A DNA stretch of 64,000 bases, from positions 191,363,563 to 191,427,562 of the forward strand of contig NC_081183.1 in assembly GCF_029867415.1 (NCBI RefSeq), in the 5' to 3' direction. Below, piece by piece: positions 38,878 to 51,733 of this stretch. Position numbers and translations under genes: made by a program. This stretch comes from Vicia villosa (taxonomy: Eukaryota; Streptophyta; Magnoliopsida; Fabales; Fabaceae). The notes under the pieces are model-generated. The model was given only the letters and a program-made list of their open reading frames with translations, was not told the origin of the DNA and did no database searches. Every line of letters starts with the position of its first letter. Within the stretch, counting starts at the first letter, position 1.

Positions 38878-39455
38878 TGACATGAGTTGTAGTTACAAAA
38901 TTTATATTACTACTACTATTTAATTATTGGACGTGCGCAACAAAATGAACTAACTATCCATGAGAGACACAACATGTGGTAGCATAAACAAACCGTTGAG
39001 AAATTAAGATTTAGGATTCACTCTTTCTGATCACGTTTAGCTTTTCCCTTTATGCTTCCAGTGAGACTCTAACTATGCACCAAAGTTTTCTCTTATTCTC
39101 GAATCTCAACCGACCTATCTTTTTTTTTTCCAAATGCTTTTTTCATATCCATGTGGTCCTTTATATCACATGCTCCCATCCCATCCTCGTTTTCAATCAC
39201 TAATAATAAAACACCATTTATTAAACATCATTTATAATCCTCCTTTTCATTTTCCTCAATATGGTATTATATGATGTATATCCTATTAGGACAATTAATA
39301 ATGGCATGTGATTAGGCTCCTTAGATTTAATCATCATTCAATGGGAAACATAATTACGATGTTAATGAAAATGTGAAAGATCCATGCTGTAAAACTTATC
39401 CAACCACCTAACATTATTACTGTTCTGAATTACAACTCTAATCCAGATTTGATAT
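38878..39455 (+). repeat. Dispersed segmental duplication, copy B
   Basis: This is the same-orientation partner of 30869-31695, with many indels. It is shorter, mainly because an internal part of copy A is absent here. Confidence 0.9.
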
Positions 39456-39959
39456 GATGATTGCTCAAACATGAAAGTTTGTCTCATATGCACATGTACA
39501 CATAATATGGAGAAAATAGATTATATGAATTCAATAGTTACTTCATACTTCATAGAGATCTCAGTCATACCATATTGATTACTATTATATAATTGTTGAA
39601 CTATAATTTAAAATCTAAAGTGATAGAGAAAAGATAATATGTTTTGAAATTGCATAAATTGAAAATTAGTCCGGAGGTGAAGGTGGTGGTTGAGGCACGA
39701 TAGGAGGTCTAAGTTTGACAAGCGATTCGGTCTGTCAGAACGTTCGGGTTCGGTTTTCTTGATTCGCGTGTGTATTGGACTTTGTTGTTTTTGTTTGCGG
39801 ATCCGTTTGTTAATGAGTTATATTTTGAGTTTGTCATAGATCAATTGAATTTCAACAATTATAAATATGTATCTCTGTCATTTTTGTCTTAACGACCTTC
39901 ATAACTTTAGAGGTGGAGGCATAGAGAAATGTTTAGGAATCTTATGGTAATCTTAAAGA

Positions 39960-41150
39960 GACAAGGTTAAATTTCCAAGAGTGTTTTTTTGAAATTTGGG
40001 AAATCCTTGACGATATCTAAGGGAGATTGAGAAACACCTATAAACACCTTAAGCTTGTGTGATTCATATATAGAGAAACACCCATTACTTGAATCCTTTG
40101 AGCACTTTAAGGATGTGATTGTTTATGGTAAGAAAAGTAATATTACTTTGGATGAAGTTCAGACAGCTATGAGATAAAAAAAAAATTCAAAGGTGGAAGA
40201 TTTATAGGTTGGCGATAATAGTGAATGCTTGAGTGTCTTTAGAGAAAGAAGTGATCTTAGAGGGAGTATCCAAATCAAAGAGGTTTGATAAGTCAAGGTT
40301 AAATTGTTTTATTTTTTAGAAACTCGGTCGCTTGAAGATGGATTGTTCTAAGATAGGCGATAATGAAGATTATGTTCACATTGTTGTTGCCTTAGATGAG
40401 GATAGTTATGAGAGTGATGGTGCACTAGTGGTATCAAGTTTGGAGAGTGGAGAGTGGATAGGGTTAGGCCATGAAATCAGATCGCTCTTATCACATGTGT
40501 CTGAGAAAAGAATACTTTGAGACTTTGAAAATGGAGGGAAATAGAGTAGTTCACCTTGGTGACAATAAGGTTTGCAAGGTTCATAGTGTTGGTACGATTA
40601 GAGTTGAAATGTTTAATGATCATGAGTTTCTTCTTCAGAATGTGAGGTATGTTCAACATCTCAGGAGAATTTTGTTATCCATAAGCATGCTGATGATCTA
40701 AGTTAGTACACTAGAGTTGAACATGAGGTTATGAAGATTTTACATGATGAAGTGATGATAACTAAGTGGCCTAAAATATGTGGTCTATATATTTTAGAAG
40801 ATTTCAATATTATTGTCCATTCATCATTATTTAGAGAAGACTTTCACGATAAGAACAAGCTTTGGGATTTGAGATCAAGACATGTTGGATGCCTGTAGAT
40901 TGTTTTATAGCACTTTAATGAGTTTTGCATTAGATAATGGATTAAAAAGCACTTGACAATTGGGTTGTCATGGATTTTATAGGGTAAGGTTGGTTTTAAA
41001 ACAAACTTGATCAATAAGTATTCATTTATAGGTAACCTACTCTATTTTAAAGATCGACAAAACTTTTCTTAATGACCAAATTAAGCCAATTCAGCTTGAT
41101 GGTAAAGTTGTTGATTGTGTCTTCAATGACTTTCTATATTGACTTGATTT
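39960..41150 (+). pseudogene. Ty1/copia gag-pol remnant
   Basis: Gag-like EHFKDVIVYGKKSNITLDEV lies near 40110-40165. Protease/pre-integrase sequence follows as SGEWI (frame broken) then SYHMCLRKEYFETLKMEG, VVHLGDNKVCKVHSVGTIR, EFLLQNVRYVQHLRR and LLSISM (40485-40695). These match the copia 'DSGCSYHM ... LLQNVRYVPDLRRNLLSI' pattern. The loss of the DSG triad frame and several stops show it is dead. No LTRs were found around it. Confidence 0.85.
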
Positions 41151-42380
41151 TAATTAATTAAATTTGGTCCCCCTCTAATTTTTCATATTGACTAAAATGT
41201 CTCTTTCATTTCTTTTCACTAATAAGGTACTGAAAATTTTTAATTCTCGTGCGAAAAATCTCATAGATCAATAAAAAAAATCCAATATGCATTTTTAGCA
41301 AAATTTTTAAAAAATTAGATAAAACCATGTTAATTTCTGATTCTTACAAAATACAGTAGTTTATATCGGGTAAGCCTATAAAAAAATAAACTTAACATTA
41401 CCAGATTTTTTAGTAAATCTAATATGTTGTGTGATTTTCGGAATTTTTAACAAATATGACAATTCATATCAAATAGACCAGAAAAATGACGGTAAAAAAT
41501 CAGATTTTGTAAAGCAGATTATGATTTTACATCTATTTCTAAAAAATAGGTGTATAATTTATGCTTTTATATTAGTTTTTTTTTAATTCGGTAAATATTT
41601 AAAATAAAATCTGGGAAAAACTCAAGAAAATCTATATATCAAGAATTTCATAAAAATATGATATATTAATAAAAAAATTAAAAAACTACAAAAAAATAAA
41701 ATCAAAATTTTGATTTCTTATTAACTATATTTTGATTAAAATTGTACATAGTAGAAGGGTGTCAAGTTTAATAAGGGAGGTAGCAGAACAAAATTTCCAA
41801 TAACTCCATTAGTAAATGGGTCGGGTCTTACACTTGACACATTTAATCTTCACACCCTCAGAAAATTAAAATAGACATTTTACTTTTAAAATTTAATCTT
41901 CACACCTACTCTTTTACCTTTTATTTTTAGTTTTACTATCTAAAGCTCAAATTTAAATATTACACAGGATTTTAAAACCCAGACGTTGAGTTTTACTGAA
42001 ATATATATTTTATTCCATATAACTTAATTTAAAGGTTTATAAAATATATAATTGAGTGAAAAAAATATTAATATAAATTTAAGAAAATATGAGATGAAAA
42101 GATCTATTGCTCATATAAATAGGAATAGTCAAGAGGCCATGATGCCATCTAAATTTTTTCACTAACTTCTAAATTTTCTCATTTTATGTAAATTTCGTGA
42201 AAAATATATTAAATTTCAATTGTTAAGAGAATTGATTAAATGATCATACTAAATGAAATAAAAAAGATATATATGACAATTTTTTTCCTAAAAAATATTT
42301 TATTTATATAATTGTTTGATCGAGTGCTATTAAACGTTGAAATTTTGTGTAAGTCTTTTAAACTTATATTTTGTGTCAGT
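41150..42380. other. AT-rich intergenic DNA, nothing recognised
   Basis: I see no supported gene or repeat here. Confidence 0.35.
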
Positions 42381-42385
42381 GAATC

Positions 42386-43067
42386 TTGACTATATTAGGG
42401 AGTAGGGGTCCTAGGCCAAAAACTAGGAATTATTATCATAGACCTTCATTTGTTGGCTTGCAATTTGAAGAAAGAAGTACCTTTGTAGGAGATAGCTACT
42501 CTAGAGAATCTATAGTTGAAAGGAACACAAATGGTGCTTCAGAACAACAGATTCTGGATATCATTCAACAAATGATAATGGCTGCTATAACTTTTAAAAT
42601 TAGAAGAAACAACGATAGGAAGACCAAGTACATGATGGTCATGGGCTTTACTGATCAATTAAAGGTTTGGTGGGATAACATCATTGCCCCAGATGATAGG
42701 TTAAAAATAGAGACAACAATGCTGAAGAAATCTCACAGAAGATGAAGAGGAAGAAAATGGGTTTTTATCGAACTATTTCAAGCCTCATGGAAAATCTTGT
42801 GTACTAGACATTATTCAGGATGGTATTTTGGCGAAATACGCAGATGAGATTGGGACTAGAAAACGGAAATGTGTGGTAATACGCTCTGCTGCTAAAAATG
42901 GTGGTAAATCTAAAAGAAGGTGCAAGAGAAAGAATGTGAAAGGTGCATGCTTTGAAAAAATTGGTGATGGTGAAAAGGGTGAGCAAGTTGATACTCTATC
43001 TTGCATGGAAGTAAGCGTGAAAGAGGAGATTCAAGATTATAATGACGATGATGAAAAAATGACATGA
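42386..43067 (+). pseudogene. Retroelement gag-like fragments
   Basis: The first frame (42386-42745) contains KYMMVMGFTDQLKVWWDNII, like the conserved 'GF-x-GQLKGWWDN' block of plant retroelement gag-type polyproteins. The next frame (42828-43067) is strongly basic then acidic (KNGGKSKRRCKRKN ... DYNDDDEK) and I cannot place it. They may be one broken element. Confidence 0.4.
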
Positions 43068-43379
43068 TGCACGTGGGTCATGATCACATGGTAAATGATT
43101 TTGATTTTTACCATTGCATGCAATTGAAATCGGTAATTTTTTGGTCTGTTTAGCTTTTGTTGGTTTTTTGTGTTGTTTTATAGTGTTTGAAAGGATGAAC
43201 ATTTTGTAGGATAATGAAGTTAGTGCAAGATTGTAGGATAATGAAGTTAGTGTTTGAAATATATGTTTGAAAATTCTCAAGATTGTTTTAATTTATTATT
43301 TCTAATGCTCGTTAGATTCCAGATATATTATGAATGTGCAGAAATGAACTATTTCAATTAAAAAAAATTGATTTAGTTG

Positions 43380-43550
43380 CGGGGAGGGGATGATGCGAGA
43401 CGGGAATATCCGAATCTATCTGAGGCGGATTTTGATTTCAATCAATTATCCTCATTTGAATTTAGAATAGGAAACAAATATTTAGGTTTACGTTTGGATA
43501 TGAGAAGGTAAAAGTTGTCACTGCTCTACTAAGTTGTCATGCCTGGTGGT
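43380..43550. mobile_element. Truncated relative of the hAT element at 44501
   Basis: It shares 'gacgggaatatccgaat', 'gaggcggattttgatt', 'tcctcatttgaattta' and the end TTGTCATGCCTGG with the element upstream of LCB1. Its left end is missing. Confidence 0.55.
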
Positions 43551-43579
43551 AAGTAGTCATATTTCATTATTTGGATTTA

Positions 43580-43986
43580 GGAAATGTTTGGTAAGACAAA
43601 AAAGAGTTTTTAATTTTTAGCTTTTCAGCTCACAATGATGAAAAAACTTTGTTTGGTAACGCTATTTTACCTTTTAACTTGTAGCTTTTTTACTAGCTTT
43701 TATTTTTTATTTTTAAAGCTATTTGAAGTAGCTTTTGAGCTTGTAGCTTTTAACTTGTGACTTTTTTTTATTTATATCCTTATTATTTTAACAAAATATT
43801 ATTACTCTTATCAATTAAAATGATCTTTTATGTCATTTTGTATCTATTAGCTAATGAAACAGCTAATTTATCAAACACTCATGTTAGCTTATCTGCTATC
43901 AGTTACCAGCTATAAGCTACTACCTATCAGCTACCAGTTATAAGCTATCAGCTATCAATTACTAGTTAGTTTTACCAAATAAAGCC
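43580..43986. mobile_element. PIF/Tourist-type MITE, 407 bp
   Basis: The ends are GGAAATGTTTGGTAAGAC (left) and GTTTTACCAAATAAAGCC (right, reverse complement GGCTTTATTTGGTAAAAC). Flanking TTA at 43577-43579 and 43987-43989 gives the family's 3-bp duplication. The interior has repeated 'agctatcagctacc' words. Confidence 0.78.
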
Positions 43987-44179
43987 TTATTTGAATTCGC
44001 AGATAATAGTAGATGGAGCAGAATAAACACCATTAAATCGATTCGATTATATTCTATTAAATCTTTCACTTTTAATTCTGTCCAATTTGCTGTTTATGCA
44101 ATTGAAATGAAATAACTATGTTCTATCCCTTCATATTAACAAAAAATACTCAAATTATAGGATGAAATATTTGATTCAT

Positions 44180-44480
44180 TTTGTTCCAGAGTTACAATTA
44201 ATCGATCCAATATGGATAGCGTAGCATTAGTCAAGCGAATAATCTTTCGATCTAATATGGATAGCGTAGCATTAGTCAAGCGGATAATCTTTCTTGCATT
44301 GGAGAGGTGCGAGTTTTACATTGTTATCGGGAAGCTAACTTTTGTACCGATGTTTTAACAAAGTATGAAGCAACTAATAGTGATGGAATATTGTGCAAAG
44401 AAGAAATTTTAATATTTACTTCTCATTTGAGTTCTAAAGACACGTTAGGTGGTTCGATTCCGAAATTAATCTCACCGTAA
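44180..44480 (+). pseudogene. LINE RNase H tail fragment with a 45-bp tandem duplication
   Basis: VRVLHCYREANFCTDVLTKY (about 44309-44368) fits the end of plant LINE RNase H ('V-x-H-xYREAN-x-CADxLA'). Just upstream, a 45-bp unit with TATGGATAGCGTAGCATTAG is doubled (44203-44247, 44248-44292). Confidence 0.6.
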
Positions 44481-44500
44481 TTTGCCTCTTGCCCCCCATT

Positions 44501-45062
44501 TAGACATGGCAATAAAACTCAGACCCGCGGGTACCCACCCGAATCTGCCCCGAAGTTGACGGGGAAAACTCGTTTTGACTGAGTTTGGGTTCGGGTTCGG
44601 GTTTGGGTTTTCCCCAATTATAAAATATGGGGACGTGTCGGGTAATGGGGACACTAGTACCCACCCCGAACCCGTCCCGTTTATTTCAACATGTACATTA
44701 TTTATATTTCATAATTTATATTAATAAATATGTGGTTGATTTTTGATAATTTGATTTGTATTTATTATTTTAAATATTTAAAATGTATGTATGAAATTTT
44801 TTGAGATTGTTTTATTTTGTTATTTATAATGTAATTTGATTTTTGAAAAAGTAAATATTTTTATTAAAAAATTGATTTTACGAAATAGATGGTGTTGGGG
44901 CGGGGATACCCGAACCCAATTCAAACCCGTTTGAGACGGATTTGAGTTTTAATTCTCCATCCTCGTTTAGATTTGGGGTGGGGAACGGAGATTGATTGGG
45001 AATTCGGACTTGAATTTGGAGAACGTAAAAACCGTCTCCGACCCGCCTTGTTGTCATGCCTA
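44501..45062. mobile_element. hAT non-autonomous element next to the LCB1 promoter, 562 bp
   Basis: The left end TAGACATGGCAATAAAACTC and right end GCCTTGTTGTCATGCCTA (reverse complement TAGGCATGACAACAAGGC) are inverted. The 8-bp flanks are CCCCCATT (44493-44500) and CCTCCATT (45063-45070), one mismatch. Subterminal GGGTTCGGGTTCGGGTTTGG and 'cccgaaccc' words repeat. It ends less than 300 bp before the inferred LCB1 5' splice donor. Confidence 0.82.
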
Positions 45063-45333
45063 CCTCCATTTCACCAAAACAAAAAAACATATGTTAAAAG
45101 TTTTAGAAGCTCCGAAAGGAAGAAAAGACAAATTTTTTCCATTGAAAAGTAAATAAAAAAAGTCAATAAGGAAGAAACGAGGAAGAACCAAATCAGAACA
45201 TCGATAACCAAAACCCCGATCAACCACCATTCCTCGGCCGCCGAAATCGAACACAGACGCGAGCTCCCTACAATCTACATAGCAATTTCTCCCCCATTTT
45301 CTTCCGATTCCGAATCTCGCTTCTCATCGCCAA

Positions 45334-45462
45334 GTAAGTTCCGTGCTTTTGCTTCATTCATGAAACGCGCGTTTTTCAGATTCTGATTCAAAATTGAAAA
45401 TCAATTCGTTGATTCTACGTGTTATTCGGAATATAAATCTTTGATTTTCGTATATCGTGCAG
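45334..45462 (+). other. Probable intron in the LCB1 5' untranslated region
   Basis: A strong donor (CCAA|GTAAGTT at 45334) and acceptor (TCGTGCAG|GATTT at 45461-45462) stand between a pyrimidine-rich leader and the start codon, 115 bp before the ATG. This is a splice-signal prediction only. Confidence 0.5.
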
Positions 45463-45577
45463 GATTTACATGCTTCACGATTTCAGAAAATCGTGAAATT
45501 TGATTTGACTTGAGGGAATGCACATGCATGAGTGATTTTGAAAGCTTCATTGCTTATTTGATTGAGATATTTAGATA

Positions 45578-48500
45578 ATGATGACCTCATCGGTTCTCAA
45601 TTTCGTGAACACTACATTAGATTGGGTGACATATGCTTTAGATGCTCCTTCTACCAGAGCAGTGGTTTTTGGATTCAATATCGGTGGTAATTTTTCGTGT
45701 TCTGTATGAAATTTATTTTATTTCTTTTACTTTATGGACGATTATGAGTGCGAGTCATACTAATTTGTTAATTTTCTTCGATTTTATGTTGTGTTTGAAG
45801 GACATTTGTTTATCGAAGTTTTTCTCTTGGTGGTTATACTTTTCTTGCTTTCCCAGAAAAGTTACAAGCCTCCTAAAAGGCCTTTGACAAACAAGGTCAG
45901 TTTCTACTTTCTCTGTGTTTATGTGCAATTTTTTGTTTGTTATATATGTATTCAATTTTTTTGTTGTTTTAGGAGTGTGTGTTTTAGCTGTGTGGAGCTG
46001 TATATGGCTAGTGGTAGACTTTTCTGTGAAAATAAAGTTGGCATTTGTTAAGTTATTAATGCTATGAGACTTCAGTTTTTATGATAAAATGACCTCATTT
46101 TGCCTAATTTCCGTGTTGAGCTAGTATGGGTAATAAGTATGCTGTTTAGTTGAGAAGTGGTTTTCCATTAATGTTTAGATTTTAGAATTTATCCATACAA
46201 TTAATGGTATGTTAGGAACTGCATTTGTGTTGACATTCTCGTGTCCCAATTAATGGTATGTTTGGAACTGCGTTTGTGTTGACATTCTCGAATCCCAATG
46301 CATTGTAAACGGGAAAATAAAGTAGCTACTATATGTAGCTTACATGGCATCATATCTAACCTAATTCTACCAAATGCAACACTATACCAAACAAAAACTA
46401 AGCGTGTGTTTGGTTATACGGCGAATAAAATTGATTTTGAATGAATTCACCATGTAAAATTGATTAATGATTTATGATTGATAAATTTATGTAGAAGTGA
46501 GTTGAACAGTAAATTTCAATGTAAAAATCACGTTTAAATTCAAAAGTTACAAGTTTTAGCTTCAAGTAGAATCAATTATGGAGGAAGAATTAATTTTACT
46601 TTAGAAGAACCAAACACCTCAAAATCATTTCAAAATCAATTCTACTCCTCTAGAATTGTTTTTGGCTCTTCCAAGTTCCAAAAGTTAAACAAAACATACA
46701 CTAAATGGGGTGCCTCTTGTTATTCTTAATGATGTTGTGAATCTTACAAGATAGATTATCTTTATATTTTTTATGCTGGATTTTTTGTTTTCTTTTACTT
46801 TTTTTACAAAAGATAAAGTTACTTACTTACTTGTGGAATCTCTAACCATGTCATTCCATGTCGGTTCTTTTACAATCCAATATTAGAATTATCATGTTGT
46901 GTTTTGACATTTTTGAAATTCCTTCTTAATGTGTATAGGAAATTGATGAACTATGTGATGAATGGGTTCCACAACCCCTTATTCCTTCTCTTGATGAAGA
47001 GTTGCACTATGAACCACCAGTGCTGGAGAGGTAATTACATTTTCTCTGGTGGTATCACCCTTGGAATTCTTAAATTTATTGCTTCTTCATTTTAATAAAG
47101 AAAACTAGTATAAATTAAAAGTTATCCCGTGCGATTTCATAGGTATTTAAATGCTCTCTTCTCATTTTCAATGTCACACATTTTCCTAACCGTTAACTTT
47201 TATCATATACTGTGGAGCTGTACGTTTTATTTGAGTTAAAAATAAGGAAGGTTCGTGTTATATTTTGAAAATAGAGAGACTTGTAGTGTTCTAAAGAAGT
47301 ATTATTGGTCGATGAAGTTTATCTTGATAAGCTTCTATTAATATATTTAAGTACTATTGCTCAATTCATCATGTAAGAGGGAAACATTAGGATTAGCTCA
47401 TAATTTATGTAAGTTAATGAGTAGGTTATTCTGAAAAAACCACCTTATCTTTTTTGTTTACTCCTGATAACAAGGTATTTCTTATGCAGTGCTGCTGGGC
47501 CACATACCATAGTTAACGGTAAAGATGTTGTAAATTTTGCATCAGCAAACTATCTCGGGCTGATAGGTCATCAAAAGTTACTTGTAAGGAAATAATCCCA
47601 TATAAATAAATTAATTCTTTTTTTTGGGGCACTGATCTGATATAGTGACTATGTTTACTTTATCTTGCAGGACTCATGTTCGTCTGCATTAGAGAAATAT
47701 GGTGTTGGTTCTTGTGGTCCCCGTGGGTTTTATGGAACAATTGGTAAGGTTCAATCTTAAAGTTTGTTTTTGAGGAAATGCATCCTCCCTTTCCCTTATG
47801 ATACTCTTCCTCTGCCCAGATGTCCATCTTGACTGTGAAGCGAGAGTAGCGAAATTTTTAGGGACGCCTGATTCAATTCTGTACTCTTATGGACTTTCGA
47901 CCATGTTCAGTGCTATTCCTGCATTCTCTAAAAAAGGAGATATAATTGTGGCGTAAGTATGCATAGCTTATCTTTTAATATCTACTATGCAATCTTGTTC
48001 AATTTTTCTTCAGATTTTTTGGCATTTTGGCAAATGGCCATTGATAGCCATATACCACATATAGAACTACTTGGATGGTTTTATAGTATTATTTTGAATT
48101 CTTTATTGAATAAACCTTTATTGAATAAACCATCAATTTAGTCCCTAAACTATAACTCTTTATTCAATTTAGTCCAAAGTAGTCAATAGCAGCGCTATCC
48201 CGCTATAGCGGAGTGGAGGCTGACCATTATGGGAAGAGCTTTAGTGGTGCAGAACACTATAGCGGCCGCTATAGGGTAAAAAGTGGGATAGCTGAGCAGA
48301 GTGGTTCCCAGCCCGAAGCAGTTTCTGGCCCACTATTCTTTTCACCTTTAAGAAACTGAAATTACCCCTTAAATTTACAATTTTTAAGGGTAATTTTGGG
48401 GTTTTCAATCTCATTTGAGTTAAAGACTCAACCTTGACCTTTCTTCATAGTCTGTTTATGCACTTCAAAAGTAATGTGTGCCTTGATTTATGAATATTTT

Positions 48501-51500
48501 TATGAGTTGAGTTATTTGTTTAATTTTATATTTAAGACATGTTTATAATTATTATATGTAATTCATCGAAAAAATGATCAAATAGAGTGGTCATCCCACT
48601 ATACGCTATCCCGATATCTCACTTTTGGGGTCAGCCGCTCCGTGTCGCTATCCGGGAATGTCTGCTCTGATTTAGTTTTCAACCTAAATAAATATAATTA
48701 GTCCTTAAATGATATGAAATCCATCAATTTATCCCCTAACATCCTAATAGCAGAGACTAAATTGACGGATTTTATATAATTTAGGGACTACTTATTATAA
48801 TTATATAGTTTAGGGAGGAAAGGAAGTGATAGTCTAGAGACTAGATTGATGGTTTATCCGTTCTTTATTAGAATGGTGCAAAGAATGATCTGAGTTCTTC
48901 TCCATCCATTTTATTTTTCAAAATGTATTAAATATTGTCACTTAGCACCTGTTGATTATTGGAGGCGTTAACCTGCTGTTTCAAAGGTTCAAGTTTCATA
49001 CATAAGTTTATTCCTTTTAACAGAGACGAGGGAGTCCACTGGGGAATACAAAATGGCCTTTATCTTTCTAGAAGCACAGTCGTATATTTTAAGCACAATG
49101 ACATGGATTCTTTAAGTAAAACTTTAGAGAACATTACTTCCAAATATAAGGGGACAAAAAATTTGAGGCGTTATATTGTCGTTGAAGCTCTCTACCAGGT
49201 AGATCCCGTCTTTCATTTATCTTTTTTGTTAGCTTTACATATCTATACCATGTTTCCAATGGAACGCTTATAACTTTAGGTTTAAAAGCAATCAGCTTTT
49301 CTAATTGCTTGCTTCTTCTTGCAACTTGTGGCATTGGTAAATTGTGCTATACAAACTACTGTTTCTGCTGAGATAGTACAGTATTTAACAAATGAAATTT
49401 GAATATGTATATATATGAAGGATTGAAGTAAAACTTTGAGCCTGTTGGTGTTACTGACTGTTAGATTAGTGTCTATTTAGTACAATGTTATTACTCAACA
49501 GAGTATTGTTACTTGCCCTGGTTTTCTCAACCATTGAGTTGTAATAGTTATTTTTTCTGTTGTTGTCATACTAACACCTTTTATGCTCATATACCTTACC
49601 TGCATGCAAACTAAAATTGCTTGTCAGTAAACTATTGACATATGTTTCCTTGAATTTTTACAGAATTCTGGCCAAATAGCACCCTTAGATGAGATCATTA
49701 AATTGAAGGAAAAATATCGTTTTCGTATTTTATTGGATGAGAGCAACTCGTTTGGTGTACTTGGAAGTTCTGGAAGAGGTCTCACCGAACACTATGGAGT
49801 ACCAGTATGTACTGAAAAAAATTCTGTTTGGGTGTGAATATATATTCAAATCTGTATTGCTATTAATGATTTTTGGTTGTGTGCTGCAGGTTGAGAAATT
49901 AGATCTTATAACTGCTGCTATGGGACATGCATTGGCCACAGAAGGAGGATTCTGCACCGGAAGTGCAAGAGTTATAGATCACCAAGTATGGTAGTGTTAT
50001 CTATGATAATGAATCATGACCATCTTAGATTTCCATGTATGCTGAACATAAGAAGAGAGGAAATATTCTAAATATGGAAATTAAGAATTTATTTCCTCTA
50101 GACTCAAACTTAAGTAATAAAGATAGTCATGTTTGGTTGTCCATAATATAAACAGCTTATAATTAATGTACTATACTTAATGCTATTATTCAACTAACCG
50201 TAGCATAGATAAATAAGTTGAGTTGGATGTGTGACAAGAGTATAGACGGGATAGAATTATAAATGATAACATTAGAGAGAGAATTGAGATGACACTTATC
50301 GTGGAAAAGATGATGGAAACTCGGCTTAGGTGGTTTGGGCCGGTAGAGAGAAGACCTGGACATTTTGTAGTAAGGAAGCTAGAACAGATTGGCAATAGTC
50401 AGAAATTACTAGAGGCATAGGAAGATTATGAAAAACAATAAGAGAAACTATTAAGAAAAATTTAGAGATTAATGAGCTGGATAGAAACATGATATATGAT
50501 AGAATATTATGGCGTTGTCTAATACTTGTAAGTTGTAGCTGACCCTACTAAATGAGATATGGCTAGGTCGTTGTTGTTGATTCAATTAATGTTCTCATGA
50601 AACAAATACCACTCAATTAATTCTCTCATGAAACAAGTTTCAAAGGAAGTTAAACAAAGAGAAATTATAGTTTGAAGAATGCAATTTTTTTAATGGTGAA
50701 CAGATCAGTACACTTTGAATTTGGTTGGGTATGTACTCATGATCTAATCATCCAATACCATATCACGTTTTTATAATAGTTTTTAAAAAAATTTAAATAG
50801 ATTGTGTCTAACTTGTATCCAACCAAAACTCATGGGTCTCAGAATTTATCTTTTTCAAGGAACCTTTTTCATTTTTTTTCTTCCAATTTTCCTTCATCAA
50901 TCCCTGAATTTGCATGATGGAAATATTGTGCATCACTAGGTGATTGGTTGATGATTGCTGCTATTATTTCACATCCATTTCCATGCTCTAATATTTCTCT
51001 GTTTCAACAATGACAGCGATTGAGTAGCTCTGGCTATGTCTTTTCTGCTTCTTTGCCTCCATATCTTGCAAGCGCTGCAATTACAGCTATTGATGTTCTT
51101 GACGAAAATCCCAATCTGCTAACAAAATTGAAGAACAACATTACTGTGTTAAGGAAAGGTAGGCTTTGATCTCACTGCTATTTTCGTGAATGGAACTGTA
51201 TTGCAGTAGTGTCCATGATTTGGCTTGTGCGCAACAGTTTGAATGACTGTTATTTACGCCTTTGCCTGCAAATAACGCAAGATTTTTATAAATTAAGAAC
51301 TTTGATTCTTACATAACATTGGCTACTGCAGGGTTGTCGAAAATACCAAGCTTCACAATTGCAAGTCATCCAGAATCACCAATTGTTTATTTGAGATTAA
51401 AGAAGTCAACAGGTTCCTTGAAAGATGATCTACATCTGCTTGAAAATATTGCCGAGCGTGTAAGAAATGCAGTTGGAAGATGTGTATTTTCTTTTTTCGA

Positions 51501-51733
51501 TTGAACAATGTTCATTATATTCAATTTTGTTGGTACTTAATTTTGCGTATTCACAGGTTTTGAAAGAAGATTCTGTATTTGTGGCAACTTCAAGAAGATC
51601 AACACTGGACAAGTGTAAATTGCCTATAGGAATTAGATTATTTGTTTCTGCAGGCCATGAAGAGTCTGATCTTCACAAAGCATCTGAATCATTGGAAAGG
51701 GTTGCCGCATTAGTCCTCGGCAATCGTAATTGA
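45578..51733 (+). CDS. LCB1: Serine palmitoyltransferase, LCB1 subunit (complete, 12 exons)
   Basis: With LCB2 it forms the ER-membrane enzyme that condenses serine and palmitoyl-CoA, the first step of sphingolipid synthesis. Exons: 45578-45686, 45801-45895, 46939-47030, 47490-47583, 47671-47743, 47820-47952, 49024-49198, 49664-49804, 49890-49985, 51017-51158, 51332-51459, 51557-51733. All have GT-AG borders and join to 1455 nt, 484 aa, the usual length. A membrane segment follows GGHLFIEVF (about 37-58), then [10 protein letters not shown] and the PLP-transferase fold. The conserved cysteine lies in [14 protein letters not shown] (C145). [12 protein letters not shown] replaces the lysine loop of LCB2, as expected for the non-catalytic subunit. 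The ATG at 45578 is followed by a second ATG; either may start. Introns 2, 6 and 9 hold transposon sequence. Confidence 0.97.
46198..46297. repeat. 49-bp tandem duplication in LCB1 intron 2
   Basis: CAATTAATGGTATGTTAGGA...TTGACATTCTCG is repeated at a 49-bp offset with few changes. Confidence 0.9.
46402..46701. mobile_element. Tourist-like MITE in LCB1 intron 2, 300 bp
   Basis: Inverted ends are GCGTGTGTTTGGTTATA and (right, reverse complement) GTGTATGTTTTGTTTAA. The 3-bp TAA duplication lies at 46399-46401 and 46702-46704. The interior is AT-rich with 'aaaattgattttgaatg' and its inverted copy. Confidence 0.75.
48178..48672. mobile_element. MITE-like insertion in LCB1 intron 6
   Basis: 'agcgctatcccgctatagcgg' and 'cactatagcggccgctata' near the left, with 'cactatacgctatcccgata' and 'gtcgctatccggga' near the right, form the inverted subterminal pattern of a known legume hAT-type MITE. 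Flanking 'ccatcaattta' words recur on both sides (48130 and 48720). The exact ends and TSD are unclear. Confidence 0.5.
50185..50582 (+). mobile_element. 3' end of a LINE in LCB1 intron 9
   Basis: Translated, it gives [20 protein letters not shown] then [14 protein letters not shown], followed by stops. This is the C-terminal tail of a legume RT-type LINE ('[13 protein letters not shown]'). It ends GACCCTACTAAATGAGATAT followed by GTTGTTGTTG, a (GTT)n-like tail. The insertion is in the sense orientation of the gene, and the 1031-bp intron still has good borders. Confidence 0.75.

Noticed and set aside
44472..45254. Open frames in the region upstream of LCB1 (NPNPNPN-type peptides)
   Set aside because: They are translations of the hAT element's GGGTTCGGGTTC repeats and of the LCB1 leader on the wrong strand.
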